Assembly: GCF_900129505.1 (NCBI RefSeq)
Contig: NZ_LT670818.1
Span: forward strand, 806,001-870,000
Direction: 5' to 3'
Source: Bradyrhizobium erythrophlei
GTDB lineage: Bacteria > Pseudomonadota > Alphaproteobacteria > Rhizobiales > Xanthobacteraceae
Length of the DNA: 64,000 nucleotides
Shown: one piece after another, positions 25,386 to 33,352 of the stretch
Layout of the letters: each line of letters starts with the position of its first letter
How positions within the stretch are numbered: position 1 is the stretch's first letter
Notes under the pieces: model-generated
The model's database searches: none
What the model saw: only the letters and a program-made list of their open reading frames with translations
What the model was told of the DNA's origin: nothing
Made by a program: the position numbers and the translations under genes

Positions 25386-26227
25386 ATGACTGCGATCCGT
25401 GGAGCCGCCGCCGCCGTGACGGGTGCTGCCAGTGCATCGGCCGGGCGCTCGCGCTCGAACTCGCCGCGCGCGGCTGCGATCTGGCGCTGGCCGATCGCGA
25501 CGAGGCCGGGCTGCAGGCGGTCGCCGCCGAGATCGGAAAAGCCGGCGCGACGAAGGTCAGCGTGCACCGCGTCGACGTCTCCGAGCCCGGCCAGATCGAG
25601 GCCTTCGCGCAAAACGCTGTCGCCGCCCATGGCGGCCTCAACATCCTCATCAACAATGCCGGCGTCGCCCTGCTCGGCCAGTTCACCGAGATCGACCAGG
25701 CGCAGATGGAATGGCTGATGAACATCAATTTCTGGGGCGTGGTGCGTTCCACCCGCGCCTTCATGCCGCATCTTTCGCAGCGACCCGAGGCCCATATCGT
25801 CAATCTCTCCTCGATCTTCGGCATCATCGCGCCGCCCGGGCAATCGGCCTATGCGGCGGCGAAATTCGCGGTGCGCGGCTTTTCGGAAAGCCTGCGGCAT
25901 GAGCTGGCGACGGCGAAAAGCCCCGTAAAACTGTCCGTCGTGCATCCCGGCGGCGTCGCCACCAACATCGCCCGCAACTCCCGCACCGGGGTAGGCATGA
26001 CAGACAATGCCCGCCGCGCGCAATCGATCGAGCGGTTCGACGCGGTGGCAAAAACCACGCCCAAGGCGGCCGCGCTGCGCATCATCGAAGGCATCGAAAA
26101 AAACCAGCCGCGCATCCTGATCTGCAACGACGCCCGTTTCATGGACCTCCTGCAGCGGTTTCGGCCCGCCACCTATTGGTCTGTGCTGCAGCGGCGGATC
26201 GAGAAGGCGATGAACGCGGGGAAGTGA
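25386..26227 (+). pseudogene. Short-chain dehydrogenase/reductase, frameshifted in the NAD(P)-binding motif
   Basis: From 25437 on, the frame encodes a classical SDR: NILINNAGVALLGQF, the catalytic Ser in IVNLSSIFGIIAP, YAAAKFAVRGFSESLRHEL (Tyr and Lys of YxxxK) and VHPGGVATNIARN. Upstream, another frame gives MTAIRGAAAAVTGAAS. Adding one G at about 25434 joins them and restores VTGAASGIGRALALELAARG, the TGxxxGIG cofactor motif. The repaired protein is 280 residues, normal for the family. So this is one gene with a single-base deletion, real or a sequencing error. Substrate unknown. Confidence 0.8.
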
Positions 26228-26308
26228 GGGATTTGAATTCGTCGTTGCGACTCCGCGAAGTATTCTGCTGAATTGGACCATCGATGCATTGGCAACGGCG
26301 GTGAGCTC

Positions 26309-26472
26309 CCCTCCCCCCGCGAAGCGGCGGGGAGGGGTCGGGGGTGGGGGGTGCCTCGGCGGACTCGCTGCCAGAGGAGCAAACCGATAGACCCCCCACC
26401 CCCGACCTCGAGAGCGAGCTTTGCTCGCCTCGGACCCCGCCACGCGCGAGGGCGCGTGGAGGGAGGGGAGGG
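26309..26472. repeat. Intergenic palindromic repeat, CTCCCC type
   Basis: Begins CCCTCCCCCCGCGAAGCGGC and ends in the matching GGAGGGAGGGGAGGG arm, giving a long imperfect foldback with internal hairpins (CTCGAGAGCGAG, CGCGCGAGGGCGCG). Related copies lie at 37828-37975 and 41875-42005. Confidence 0.65.
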
Positions 26473-26491
26473 ATTGCGCTCGGACTTCTCT

Positions 26492-26579
26492 CCGTCATTG
26501 CGAGCGAAGCGAAGCAATCCAGCTTTCTTTCTTGTTGCACGATGGATTGCTTCGTCGCTTCGCTCCTCGCAATGACGGC
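26492..26579. repeat. Intergenic palindromic repeat, CATTGCGAGCGAAGCG type
   Basis: CCGTCATTGCGAGCGAAGCG with AAGCAATCC, a 24-base centre, then GGATTGCTTCGTCGCTTCGC and TCGCAATGACGG. Two other copies are at 38412-38523 and 62919-63037. It folds into a long near-perfect hairpin. Confidence 0.85.
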
Positions 26580-26599
26580 AACACACACCTTCGCGATCT

Positions 26600-26996
26600 C
26601 GCCGCGCCTTGCGCGCGAGGTTTGGCCGGTTCGTTCGGCCCTCTGCAAACAGAGGGCGCAGGGAATGCCGGGCGTCCGATGCGCCCGATAGCCGCGTGTG
26701 CGGAAGTAGTGGTAGTGAGCACACGCGTTGTCAGGTCACACCGGGAAACACCCGGCATTCCCCGCGCAATGGTTTACGGCTTATGTCGTACTCTCCCCGG
26801 CGATCGGGCTTTTTTGTCACCATCGCCGGCGGGAATTTCTTCCCGCCGACTTGACGCCAGCGTCGAGGCGTCAGGACCACACGATTTTGCCGTCCGCCTC
26901 ACGCGCCGTTCGTCAAAGGCGCTTCCAGCGTCCACCGCATCCCGACCCGCATTCGTGACGATCGCGAAACGCCCCTCAGATTGGGACGGGACGGCA
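26600..26996. repeat. Long dispersed Bradyrhizobium-type intergenic repeat
   Basis: Contains GAATGCCGGGCGTCCGATGC, GTGCGGAAGTAGTGGTAGTG, CGGCATTCCCCGCGCAATGG and TTACGGCTTATGTCGTACTC. I remember this order of blocks as a roughly 400-bp repeat scattered through Bradyrhizobium genomes and often mis-annotated as short proteins. It has several internal inverted repeats, such as CGGCGGGAA...TTCCCGCCG. Confidence 0.6.
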
Positions 26997-27173
26997 GCGC
27001 TTATAAGGTGATTTGCACTTTCGGAAAACCAGAATATTTTTCGCGGAAGGGCTGGACAGGCCATTCAGTGATTTGCCCGTCGGGTGGATTAAATACCTAA
27101 CCCGACGCGTGACCGGTGAGGACGATTTGCGAACGTCGGGCGATCGTACACGTCGCTCGTCCTGCAAACGGTC

Positions 27174-27273
27174 GTCATGCCCCGCGAAGGCGGGGCATCC
27201 AGTAATCGCCGCGGCTAGCGATGAAATCGAGAGGCTGCGGCGTACTGGATCACCCGCTTTCGCGGGTGATGAC
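27174..27273. repeat. Intergenic palindromic repeat, GTCATGCCCCGC type
   Basis: GTCATGCCCCGCGAAGGCGG with GGCATCCAGTA on the left and TACTGGATCACCCGCTTTCG with CGGGTGATGAC on the right. Each end also forms its own small hairpin. Confidence 0.75.
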
Positions 27274-27306
27274 AACCGTGGGTGCGGCGGAATGACGGCG
27301 CCTAAC

Positions 27307-28113
27307 TCACCGCCCGACCAGCTGGTCGGCGAAATAGGCGATGGTCTTGCGGTAGATCGTGGCGTGATTCCATTCGCGCATGGCTTCGAAATTCGCGCTG
27401 CCCTCCTCGTAAGAACCGCCCATCTTGAAGCCGTTGGTGTGCAGCAGGTTGGCGGTGGAGGCGAGCACGTCCGGCACCGAGTGGCGCAGATCGACGCGGC
27501 CGTCGCCGTCGAAATCGACGCCGTACTTGATGTAGGACGACGGCAAAAACTGCGTCTGCCCGATTTCGCCGGCATAGGCGCCGATCAGGTCGCGCAAGGG
27601 AAGATCGCCGCGCTGCACGATCTTCAACGCCGCCAGCAATTCGCCCTGGAACAGCTCGGTGCGGCGGCAATCATGCGCCAGCGTGGCGAGCGTGCGGATG
27701 ACCGGCAGCCTGCCCATGTCGCCCTTGCCGAAATCGGTCTCCAGCCCCCAGATCGCGACCAGTATCTGCCGGGGCACGCCGAACTGCGCCTCGATCCGCG
27801 AGAATAGCGCGGCATGCCGCTGCAGCATCGCCCGCCCGCCATTGATGCGCCCTGCGCCGACGCGGGTCGAGACATACTGCTCGAACGACTTGTTGAAAGT
27901 GTAGCGCTGGCGGCGGTCGAAATTCAGCACGGAGGCGTCCTCCGTGACACCAACGAATGCCTGTCCGGTCACGCCTTGCGAAATGCCGGCGGCCGCCGCC
28001 TCCGCCGAGATGCTCGCGACAAAACTGTTGAAGTCGCCGCCGCATTTGGCGGCAAGTGCGGGAGTAGCGAGGGTGACAACGCAGACGAGGATAGCGAGGC
28101 GGAGGCGATGCAT
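27307..28113 (-). CDS. Lytic murein transglycosylase (MltB-like), exported
   Basis: 268 residues with a signal peptide (residues 1-21, ATPALA before AKCGG). The catalytic region is ILVAIWGLETDFGKGDMGRL, with the active Glu in WGLET, and the partner segment is GEIGQTQFLPSSYIKYGVDF. It cleaves peptidoglycan strands to give 1,6-anhydro ends in the periplasm. A second, clearly related gene lies at 30415-31215, same strand, with the CHAT protease module between them. The C-terminus ends at GR without a peptidoglycan-binding domain. Confidence 0.9.
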   Translation of the reverse strand: MHRLRLAILVCVVTLATPALAAKCGGDFNSFVASISAEAAAAGISQGVTGQAFVGVTEDASVLNFDRRQRYTFNKSFEQYVSTRVGAGRINGGRAMLQRHAALFSRIEAQFGVPRQILVAIWGLETDFGKGDMGRLPVIRTLATLAHDCRRTELFQGELLAALKIVQRGDLPLRDLIGAYAGEIGQTQFLPSSYIKYGVDFDGDGRVDLRHSVPDVLASTANLLHTNGFKMGGSYEEGSANFEAMREWNHATIYRKTIAYFADQLVGR

Positions 28114-28400
28114 AAGGAGATATTCCTACAAAACGATGATCTCCATGCCTCTTAGCACCTCCCATCGCTTCTTTCGAGAGCCGGTCACGGTGACCCGCGA
28201 TCCACGCTATAGCTCCGGCCGATATGAAGAAAGAAACGGAGAGTAGCGGACTGCCGGACGGCCGGTGCGAGAGTTCGATGAGAGCTCAACGGAAATTCCA
28301 GCTTCCGGATTGGGGAGTTCAGCCACACAGCCTCCAGATAACAGCCGTTGCAATATACAACCTTTGAGTTAATCTCCTTGCGAAACGGCGGGAGTTTCCG

Positions 28401-29978
28401 ATGGGCCCTACCATGCAGATGCCACCTCAGCGCAGGCCTGCCACCACGTCGCAGCGGGCGACAGTTCGTGCTCCGGCAGAACGAGATCCAAGCCCAAGCT
28501 CGGAAGAATTAGCGCGAGCGGCAGCGCAGGAGGAGGCAGACAGGCTTGAAACCCAAAAGCGGGAATCTGCAAGACTGGAACGCGAAAGAGCCGAACAAGA
28601 GGCTGCAGCGCGAGAACTTCAAAGAATCGAAGCGGAGCGTCTTGCCAGAGAACACCGGGAACGGGTGCAGGCTCACTATTCTTACGTGCAAGATAAGTGG
28701 GATTTGTTTCAGCAGCTCCGGCACGATGCGCCGCCTGTGTTGTTGGCACTAGAGAAAAAATACGAGCTGGAGGCGTTTCACAAGTTTCTCGCGGCTGAGA
28801 CGCCCCGAATTCTGGATCGCAGTGCGATCGACCGCTTCGAAGCGGAGATAAATTCGCAGGCCAAAGAGGCAGAGGCAGCTTTTCTGGCCATCAAGCAGTC
28901 GCTCGAATCCACCTCGCTTTTCAACAATCTCCGTAAGCTGCTTGGAAACGCCAAGCTGCTTGAGCTCCTGCGCAAATGTAAGGTCTCCGTTTCCGCGCCG
29001 GAACTCGGATCGCCTGGACGCGAAGCTGTGGCATCGGCCCGCAAATTCCTGCGGCGTGCATGGAGCGGCCGCTTGGATCTGCAGGCCCAGGGATTATTTT
29101 CCGTCCACCGTTGCGCGGGCAAGACAATCATGCATCTGGGATCGAGTGCATTCGGCAGCATTTTTATCACGTTGCCGCAATCTCTTGAGCCAGAGGCTAT
29201 GGCAGAAGCCTTTTTGTCGGAGATAAAAAAGGCTTCATCCAAGTTTATCCCTCAGAACGGAACGCTTGCGGTCGTCGATGGAGATCATCAAAGCATAAAT
29301 TATCAACGCATCTTCCAAAGCAATATCGTAGTGCGGTCGGTAAAAGATGATTGCGAGGGGCTGGCGAAGAATCTGCACGAGATGCTTGGGCGAGAGCCTC
29401 CCAATGCGGACAATACGGCCTTGCATTTTGGCGTACCGGCGAGTCAGGGCGAGTTGAACAGCGTATTCAAGGCGGGCGGAGCAGATTGGGACTTGTGGAG
29501 CGACGTTGCTCCGCTCTGGGCCAACCGCGCGGGGCGCCACGGGTTTGATAGGACAAGCAGTGCGTCGTCGCAGCAGATACTGGATTCTCTTTCGACGTCG
29601 AAGAATGTAATCATCGTGGTCGCCCATGGAGACCAGCGCAAGATTTATCTGCCGGCGCCGCCTCCCGAGGGATCCGAGCTATCTGCCGAGCAGATCATTG
29701 CGCGAAAGGCGGAAATCAGCGCGAACAAACCAGTCGTCTACCTTTTCTGTTGTGAAACGGCCGAAATTTCGGACCTGGGCAGCTTTTCACAAGTGCTGCT
29801 GGAGTGCGGCGCCGCCGCTGTCATCGCGCCACAAACAAAAATCGATGCCGAGCGAAGCGTTGATTTTTTTGAAAGCATCGTAGACCGCAAAACGAAGTCC
29901 GGCGACAATTCCCTGACGAACTTGAAAGAGGCGAAGCGCTCGTCCAAATATAGTGAGATGGAGATTTGGCTTGGCTGA
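28401..29978 (+). CDS. CHAT-type (caspase-like) cysteine protease with coiled-coil N-terminus
   Basis: 525 residues. Residues 30-95 are a charged coiled coil (repeats of EARRLERERAEQ-like sequence). The C-terminal third looks like a CHAT domain: KNVIIVVAHGDQRKIYLPAP with the candidate catalytic His409, and KPVVYLFCCETAEISDLGSF with Cys451 (Cys450 also possible) in the CxT context, then LLECGAAAVIAP. The middle (200-400) is not recognised. CHAT proteases in bacterial immunity cut a partner protein after sensing phage. The gene overlaps the next by 8 bases and is oriented opposite to the flanking transglycosylases. The catalytic call rests on motifs only. Confidence 0.7.
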   Translation: MGPTMQMPPQRRPATTSQRATVRAPAERDPSPSSEELARAAAQEEADRLETQKRESARLERERAEQEAAARELQRIEAERLAREHRERVQAHYSYVQDKWDLFQQLRHDAPPVLLALEKKYELEAFHKFLAAETPRILDRSAIDRFEAEINSQAKEAEAAFLAIKQSLESTSLFNNLRKLLGNAKLLELLRKCKVSVSAPELGSPGREAVASARKFLRRAWSGRLDLQAQGLFSVHRCAGKTIMHLGSSAFGSIFITLPQSLEPEAMAEAFLSEIKKASSKFIPQNGTLAVVDGDHQSINYQRIFQSNIVVRSVKDDCEGLAKNLHEMLGREPPNADNTALHFGVPASQGELNSVFKAGGADWDLWSDVAPLWANRAGRHGFDRTSSASSQQILDSLSTSKNVIIVVAHGDQRKIYLPAPPPEGSELSAEQIIARKAEISANKPVVYLFCCETAEISDLGSFSQVLLECGAAAVIAPQTKIDAERSVDFFESIVDRKTKSGDNSLTNLKEAKRSSKYSEMEIWLG

Positions 29979-30318
29979 TTTTTCCGAAACGCTCTCGAGA
30001 TATTTTTCGCTGTATGGGCCCGCACCTGCTTTTGGCGGCAGCACTGGGAGCGAAAATAAGCGCCAGGTTCAGCTCTTTGGCGGCGTGGCTCTTGGTGCCG
30101 TTTGCAAGGTCATCTATGATGCCTTCACGAGTGCCGGAAACCTCGGGTGGAAGGTGTTCGCGGTCGCGCTTATTGCGAGTCTGGTCGTCTTCCCCCAGTT
30201 GTACTATTCAGGCGGACTGAACAGAAAGAAACTCACATTCGCGCACTGGGCCCTCGCCTTCCAAAATGGGTTCTTTTGGAGTGTGGCACTTTCTGAATTG
30301 ACGAAAAAATTGGGATAG
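29971..30318 (+). CDS. Small three-helix membrane protein coupled to the CHAT protease
   Basis: 115 residues if it starts at TTG 29971, which follows GGAGA by 6 bases; a GTG at 29953 is the other option. Hydrophobic segments lie at about residues 34-51 (QLFGGVALGAVCKVIYDA), 61-79 (KVFAVALIASLVVFPQLYY) and 90-109 (FAHWALAFQNGFFWSVALSE). The start lies inside the protease gene, so the two are translationally coupled. In protease-effector pairs the small membrane protein is often the toxic output or the anchor. That role is inference. Confidence 0.65.
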   Translation: MADFSETLSRYFSLYGPAPAFGGSTGSENKRQVQLFGGVALGAVCKVIYDAFTSAGNLGWKVFAVALIASLVVFPQLYYSGGLNRKKLTFAHWALAFQNGFFWSVALSELTKKLG

Positions 30319-30414
30319 TCGCGAGGATACGGCTGCTCGCGCGACCGGCTTAAGCGCAACGTCGGCCGCGGTCTGAACAAATTCCCGGCGAGACCACCGC
30401 CCGGCCGCCGCCCC

Positions 30415-31215
30415 TCACTCGCCGCCGTCGATCTGGCGGCCCATCAGCGCGATGGCCTTCTGATAGACCCCGGCCGCATTCCAGGCCTCGATGGCGGCGA
30501 AGTTGGGCTCACCGGGCTGGTATCCCGCGCCTGCGCGCCAGCCGTGCGCCCTCAGGAAATTCGCCGTCGAGCTTAGCGCGTTGGCAGCATTGTCGAGATT
30601 GCCGGTGCCGTAGGCCAGGATGTTCTTGGGCAGGAACTGGGTCTGCCCGACTTCGCCGTGCATGGAGCCGCGCTGGCTAGGCGACATCGTACCGCGATCG
30701 ATCAATTGCAGCGCCGCGTAAAGCTGCTCCGTAAAATATTCCGGCCGCCGGCAGTCATAGGCAAGCGTTGCGATCGACGAGAGCATGTTCTGATTGCCGC
30801 GCTGGCTACCGAAGCCGGTCTCCATCCCCCAGATCGCGATCAGCGGACCGGGCGGCACGCCATAGCGCTGCTGGATCGATGCGAACAGACCTGCCTGGGA
30901 TTGCTTCATGGAGCGTCCGCGCGCGACGATGGTCGCCGCACCCCGCTTGGCGAGAAACGCATCGAGCGAGAGACCAAAACTTCGCTGGCCGCGATCGGCA
31001 TTGATGGTCGCCTGGGCGTAGTTCGTCGCCATCAGCGCCGAGACGGCCGATGCGCCAATGCCTTTTGCTCGCGCTTCGCTTGCGAACTCGCTCTTCCATG
31101 CCTCGAAGCCGGCGGCCGAACTGCCGCAATGGGCAGCGCGGGCACAGGCGGTGAGGCAGACGAGGATGGCCAGCGCGACGAAGGCAGACGAAGTAAATTC
31201 TTTGCGCTTGGTCAT
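30415..31215 (-). CDS. Second lytic murein transglycosylase, possible lipoprotein
   Basis: 266 residues. The N-terminus has a hydrophobic segment ending LVCLTACARA; LTAC fits a lipobox, while ARA-A would fit signal peptidase I. The catalytic Glu is in LIAIWGMETGFGSQRGNQNM, and GEVGQTQFLPKNILAYG matches the first enzyme's partner motif. It is a diverged paralogue of 27307-28113, with much shared order across YDCRRPEYFTEQLYAALQLI. It sits between the CHAT pair and the KAP gene. Confidence 0.88.
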   Translation of the reverse strand: MTKRKEFTSSAFVALAILVCLTACARAAHCGSSAAGFEAWKSEFASEARAKGIGASAVSALMATNYAQATINADRGQRSFGLSLDAFLAKRGAATIVARGRSMKQSQAGLFASIQQRYGVPPGPLIAIWGMETGFGSQRGNQNMLSSIATLAYDCRRPEYFTEQLYAALQLIDRGTMSPSQRGSMHGEVGQTQFLPKNILAYGTGNLDNAANALSSTANFLRAHGWRAGAGYQPGEPNFAAIEAWNAAGVYQKAIALMGRQIDGGE

Positions 31216-31240
31216 GAGAAACTCCCTGGATAAGCGAACT

Positions 31241-33343
31241 CTAAAGCGGATTAAGCCACGCTGGAACTACTAAACGCCCTGCATTAAGCCCTATCTTCGT
31301 TAACTGCTTTCGTCTCTGAAGCAATTCTTCTTGCCACATCTTCCCTACGGGCCTCGCTGTGGCGGCCTCCCATACTCTGCATATTGCATCAGATAGACTC
31401 GATGAATCGATACTCGTTAGGGTGCTAAAAACCTCAAGCGATTCTGCCGCATTCCTCTGAATGACCGGATCGTCGCTGGCTTGGGCTAGAACTGCAGACC
31501 ACAGCTCTCCAGTGTCTCCGGACCAAAGCGGCCCGTCTGGCTGAGTGAGAATTTTCGTATAAAGACTTTGATTCTTGAGCCGCAGAAAAGCAAATACCGA
31601 CTTACGCCGGAATCGATCCACTAAATCGTTTGCAATTCGCTTTGCGAGACGGCGTGTGATTTCATCCACCAGCACTTGGCTGTCTCGCTTACCTGGCTTC
31701 TGTATGTGTGCATCGATCTGTTCTATCTCTCTCTGATTTGCCGCAGATATCAACTTATCGAAGATCGATACCTCACGATGAACATTCTGTTCACCGTCGC
31801 GTTCAGAGTCCTTGAATGAGGTTACAACGTCATACAAACTACAAAAAAGCGCTCTTCGAGATGGAGCCGGTAGTTGTGACGCGATGGCGACCACCCTTTC
31901 GAAAGCAGCAATGCTGGCAAGCAATTTTGCCTCAGCCACCTCGCGATCATCCTCGGTAAAAGCCTCTATCTTTGCGACAACCGTGTTCCGATAAAGCGAA
32001 CCCATTGTAGTAGCTAGACGGTCAAGTCCCGAAACAAAGCTCATACTGTCGCTTGAAAGCAAATCGCTTAACTCAGATGCATCAAACGTCGGCTTTTTTT
32101 TAATCTGATCTAGGACCTGGATTAGCTCTTTCTGGGTCATCGCGGGTGGACGATCAAGCAGCGCAACAGTTTCATAAGACCATTGATGACTCATGCGAGA
32201 AAACTGATCCGAACCAAATTTACAAATTTCTGATAGCCGATCTTTTTTCGCTAATGATTTGACTTCCGCTTGCTCAAAAATACTGGCTAGCGTTTCCGCT
32301 CGTTTCTTCTTCTCATCGTCCGCACCGATGAAAGAAAACGTAAATCCATCTTCACCAGACAGAAGATGGTCCAGAAATCTGCTCGCAAAACGCTCATCTT
32401 CTTGCCGGAGAATCGCCGAATACAACAGCAACCGCCAATTAACCTCGTTCGACCCATGTCGGGCTATCGACTCGCGAAGCAAGCCTATATGACGCGCCAA
32501 GCTCTTTAGGCGTCGTGGCGTTCCAGGCAAAATGTCAACGAGTCTAAAGATTGCGTCTGTCGGAAAAAAATCAGCCGCCTCTGCCATACACTTTCGGAAA
32601 TAGAAAAGTTGCTGCTCCTCTGACAAGGGCGGCAAGCGAAATTGAAAATCCAGAATTTTCTCCAAAAAGCCCTCTCCAGAGCCTTCTGTCGAAATATGCT
32701 TTTGCAAAGCAGCTATGACTGGGGCTTCGTCGAACGGGAGTAAAAAGGAAAATCCAGGGAGATCCAAGACATCACGAACGATCAGCAACACCCTTGGCAG
32801 AGCTGACGCATCCAATCGATCAATGTCATCTATAACGATAATGATGCGCCGTTTTTGCTCTACGAGCGCGGACCGAATCTTGGCGAGATCACCCTCGCCA
32901 AACTGAAGAGACTCAGATGCGCTAGAAATAACGCCGCCTGCCCCGTAATAATTCGGTACTAAACCAGATAAATTTTTACCTTTGCTGGCTGCCCAGTTTC
33001 TTGCTTCTCGCAATGTTTTAGAAAAGAGCGTATTTTCAATTTCTACACCGGCATCCTTGAGTGCATCGTAGATAGCGACGCTCAAGGCGTGAAAAAGGGT
33101 ATCTTTATTTTCCGCTGCTATCTTGAAATTTACCGCTACATGACCTTCTTCAGCGGCCCACTTACGAATCCAGTCCGCGACTGTCGTCTTTCCAAGGCCC
33201 CAAGACCCGAACAAACCTACCCGAACTGACCAGTTCGCTTCGGCGGGCTTCAAACACTCATAAATTTGCCTTGCAAGAGGCTCGCGCGCCAGTTCGTCTT
33301 TGGCGCCAGACGCATCGTGACCGTTACCAGCCGCCGGCGCCAT
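31241..33343 (-). CDS. KAP family P-loop NTPase
   Basis: 700 residues. Walker A is GSWGLGKT at 46-53 and Walker B IIIVIDDIDRLD at 167-178, both intact, with the KAP pattern of a P-loop domain interrupted by an insertion (105-150), here without obvious membrane helices. The C-terminal half is helical and unrecognised. KAP NTPases are patchily spread and several are linked to anti-phage defence. The gene is AT-richer than rpoD, and its ATG lies 9 bases behind the rpoD stop on the same strand with no terminator between, so rpoD transcripts must run into it. Likely acquired by transfer. Confidence 0.85.
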   Translation of the reverse strand: MAPAAGNGHDASGAKDELAREPLARQIYECLKPAEANWSVRVGLFGSWGLGKTTVADWIRKWAAEEGHVAVNFKIAAENKDTLFHALSVAIYDALKDAGVEIENTLFSKTLREARNWAASKGKNLSGLVPNYYGAGGVISSASESLQFGEGDLAKIRSALVEQKRRIIIVIDDIDRLDASALPRVLLIVRDVLDLPGFSFLLPFDEAPVIAALQKHISTEGSGEGFLEKILDFQFRLPPLSEEQQLFYFRKCMAEAADFFPTDAIFRLVDILPGTPRRLKSLARHIGLLRESIARHGSNEVNWRLLLYSAILRQEDERFASRFLDHLLSGEDGFTFSFIGADDEKKKRAETLASIFEQAEVKSLAKKDRLSEICKFGSDQFSRMSHQWSYETVALLDRPPAMTQKELIQVLDQIKKKPTFDASELSDLLSSDSMSFVSGLDRLATTMGSLYRNTVVAKIEAFTEDDREVAEAKLLASIAAFERVVAIASQLPAPSRRALFCSLYDVVTSFKDSERDGEQNVHREVSIFDKLISAANQREIEQIDAHIQKPGKRDSQVLVDEITRRLAKRIANDLVDRFRRKSVFAFLRLKNQSLYTKILTQPDGPLWSGDTGELWSAVLAQASDDPVIQRNAAESLEVFSTLTSIDSSSLSDAICRVWEAATARPVGKMWQEELLQRRKQLTKIGLNAGRLVVPAWLNPL

Positions 33344-33352
33344 CGTGAGCCG

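Larger units (their letters stand above)
26228..27306. other. Repeat-rich intergenic region
   Basis: 1,079 bases between two genes, filled almost entirely with dispersed repeats (listed separately at 26309, 26492, 26600 and 27174). The long frames here translate repeat sequence and are not genes. Confidence 0.7.

Noticed and set aside
26421..27011. A 196-codon frame that could look like a hypothetical protein.
   Set aside because: It crosses two repeat families; the same kind of translation recurs wherever the repeat occurs.
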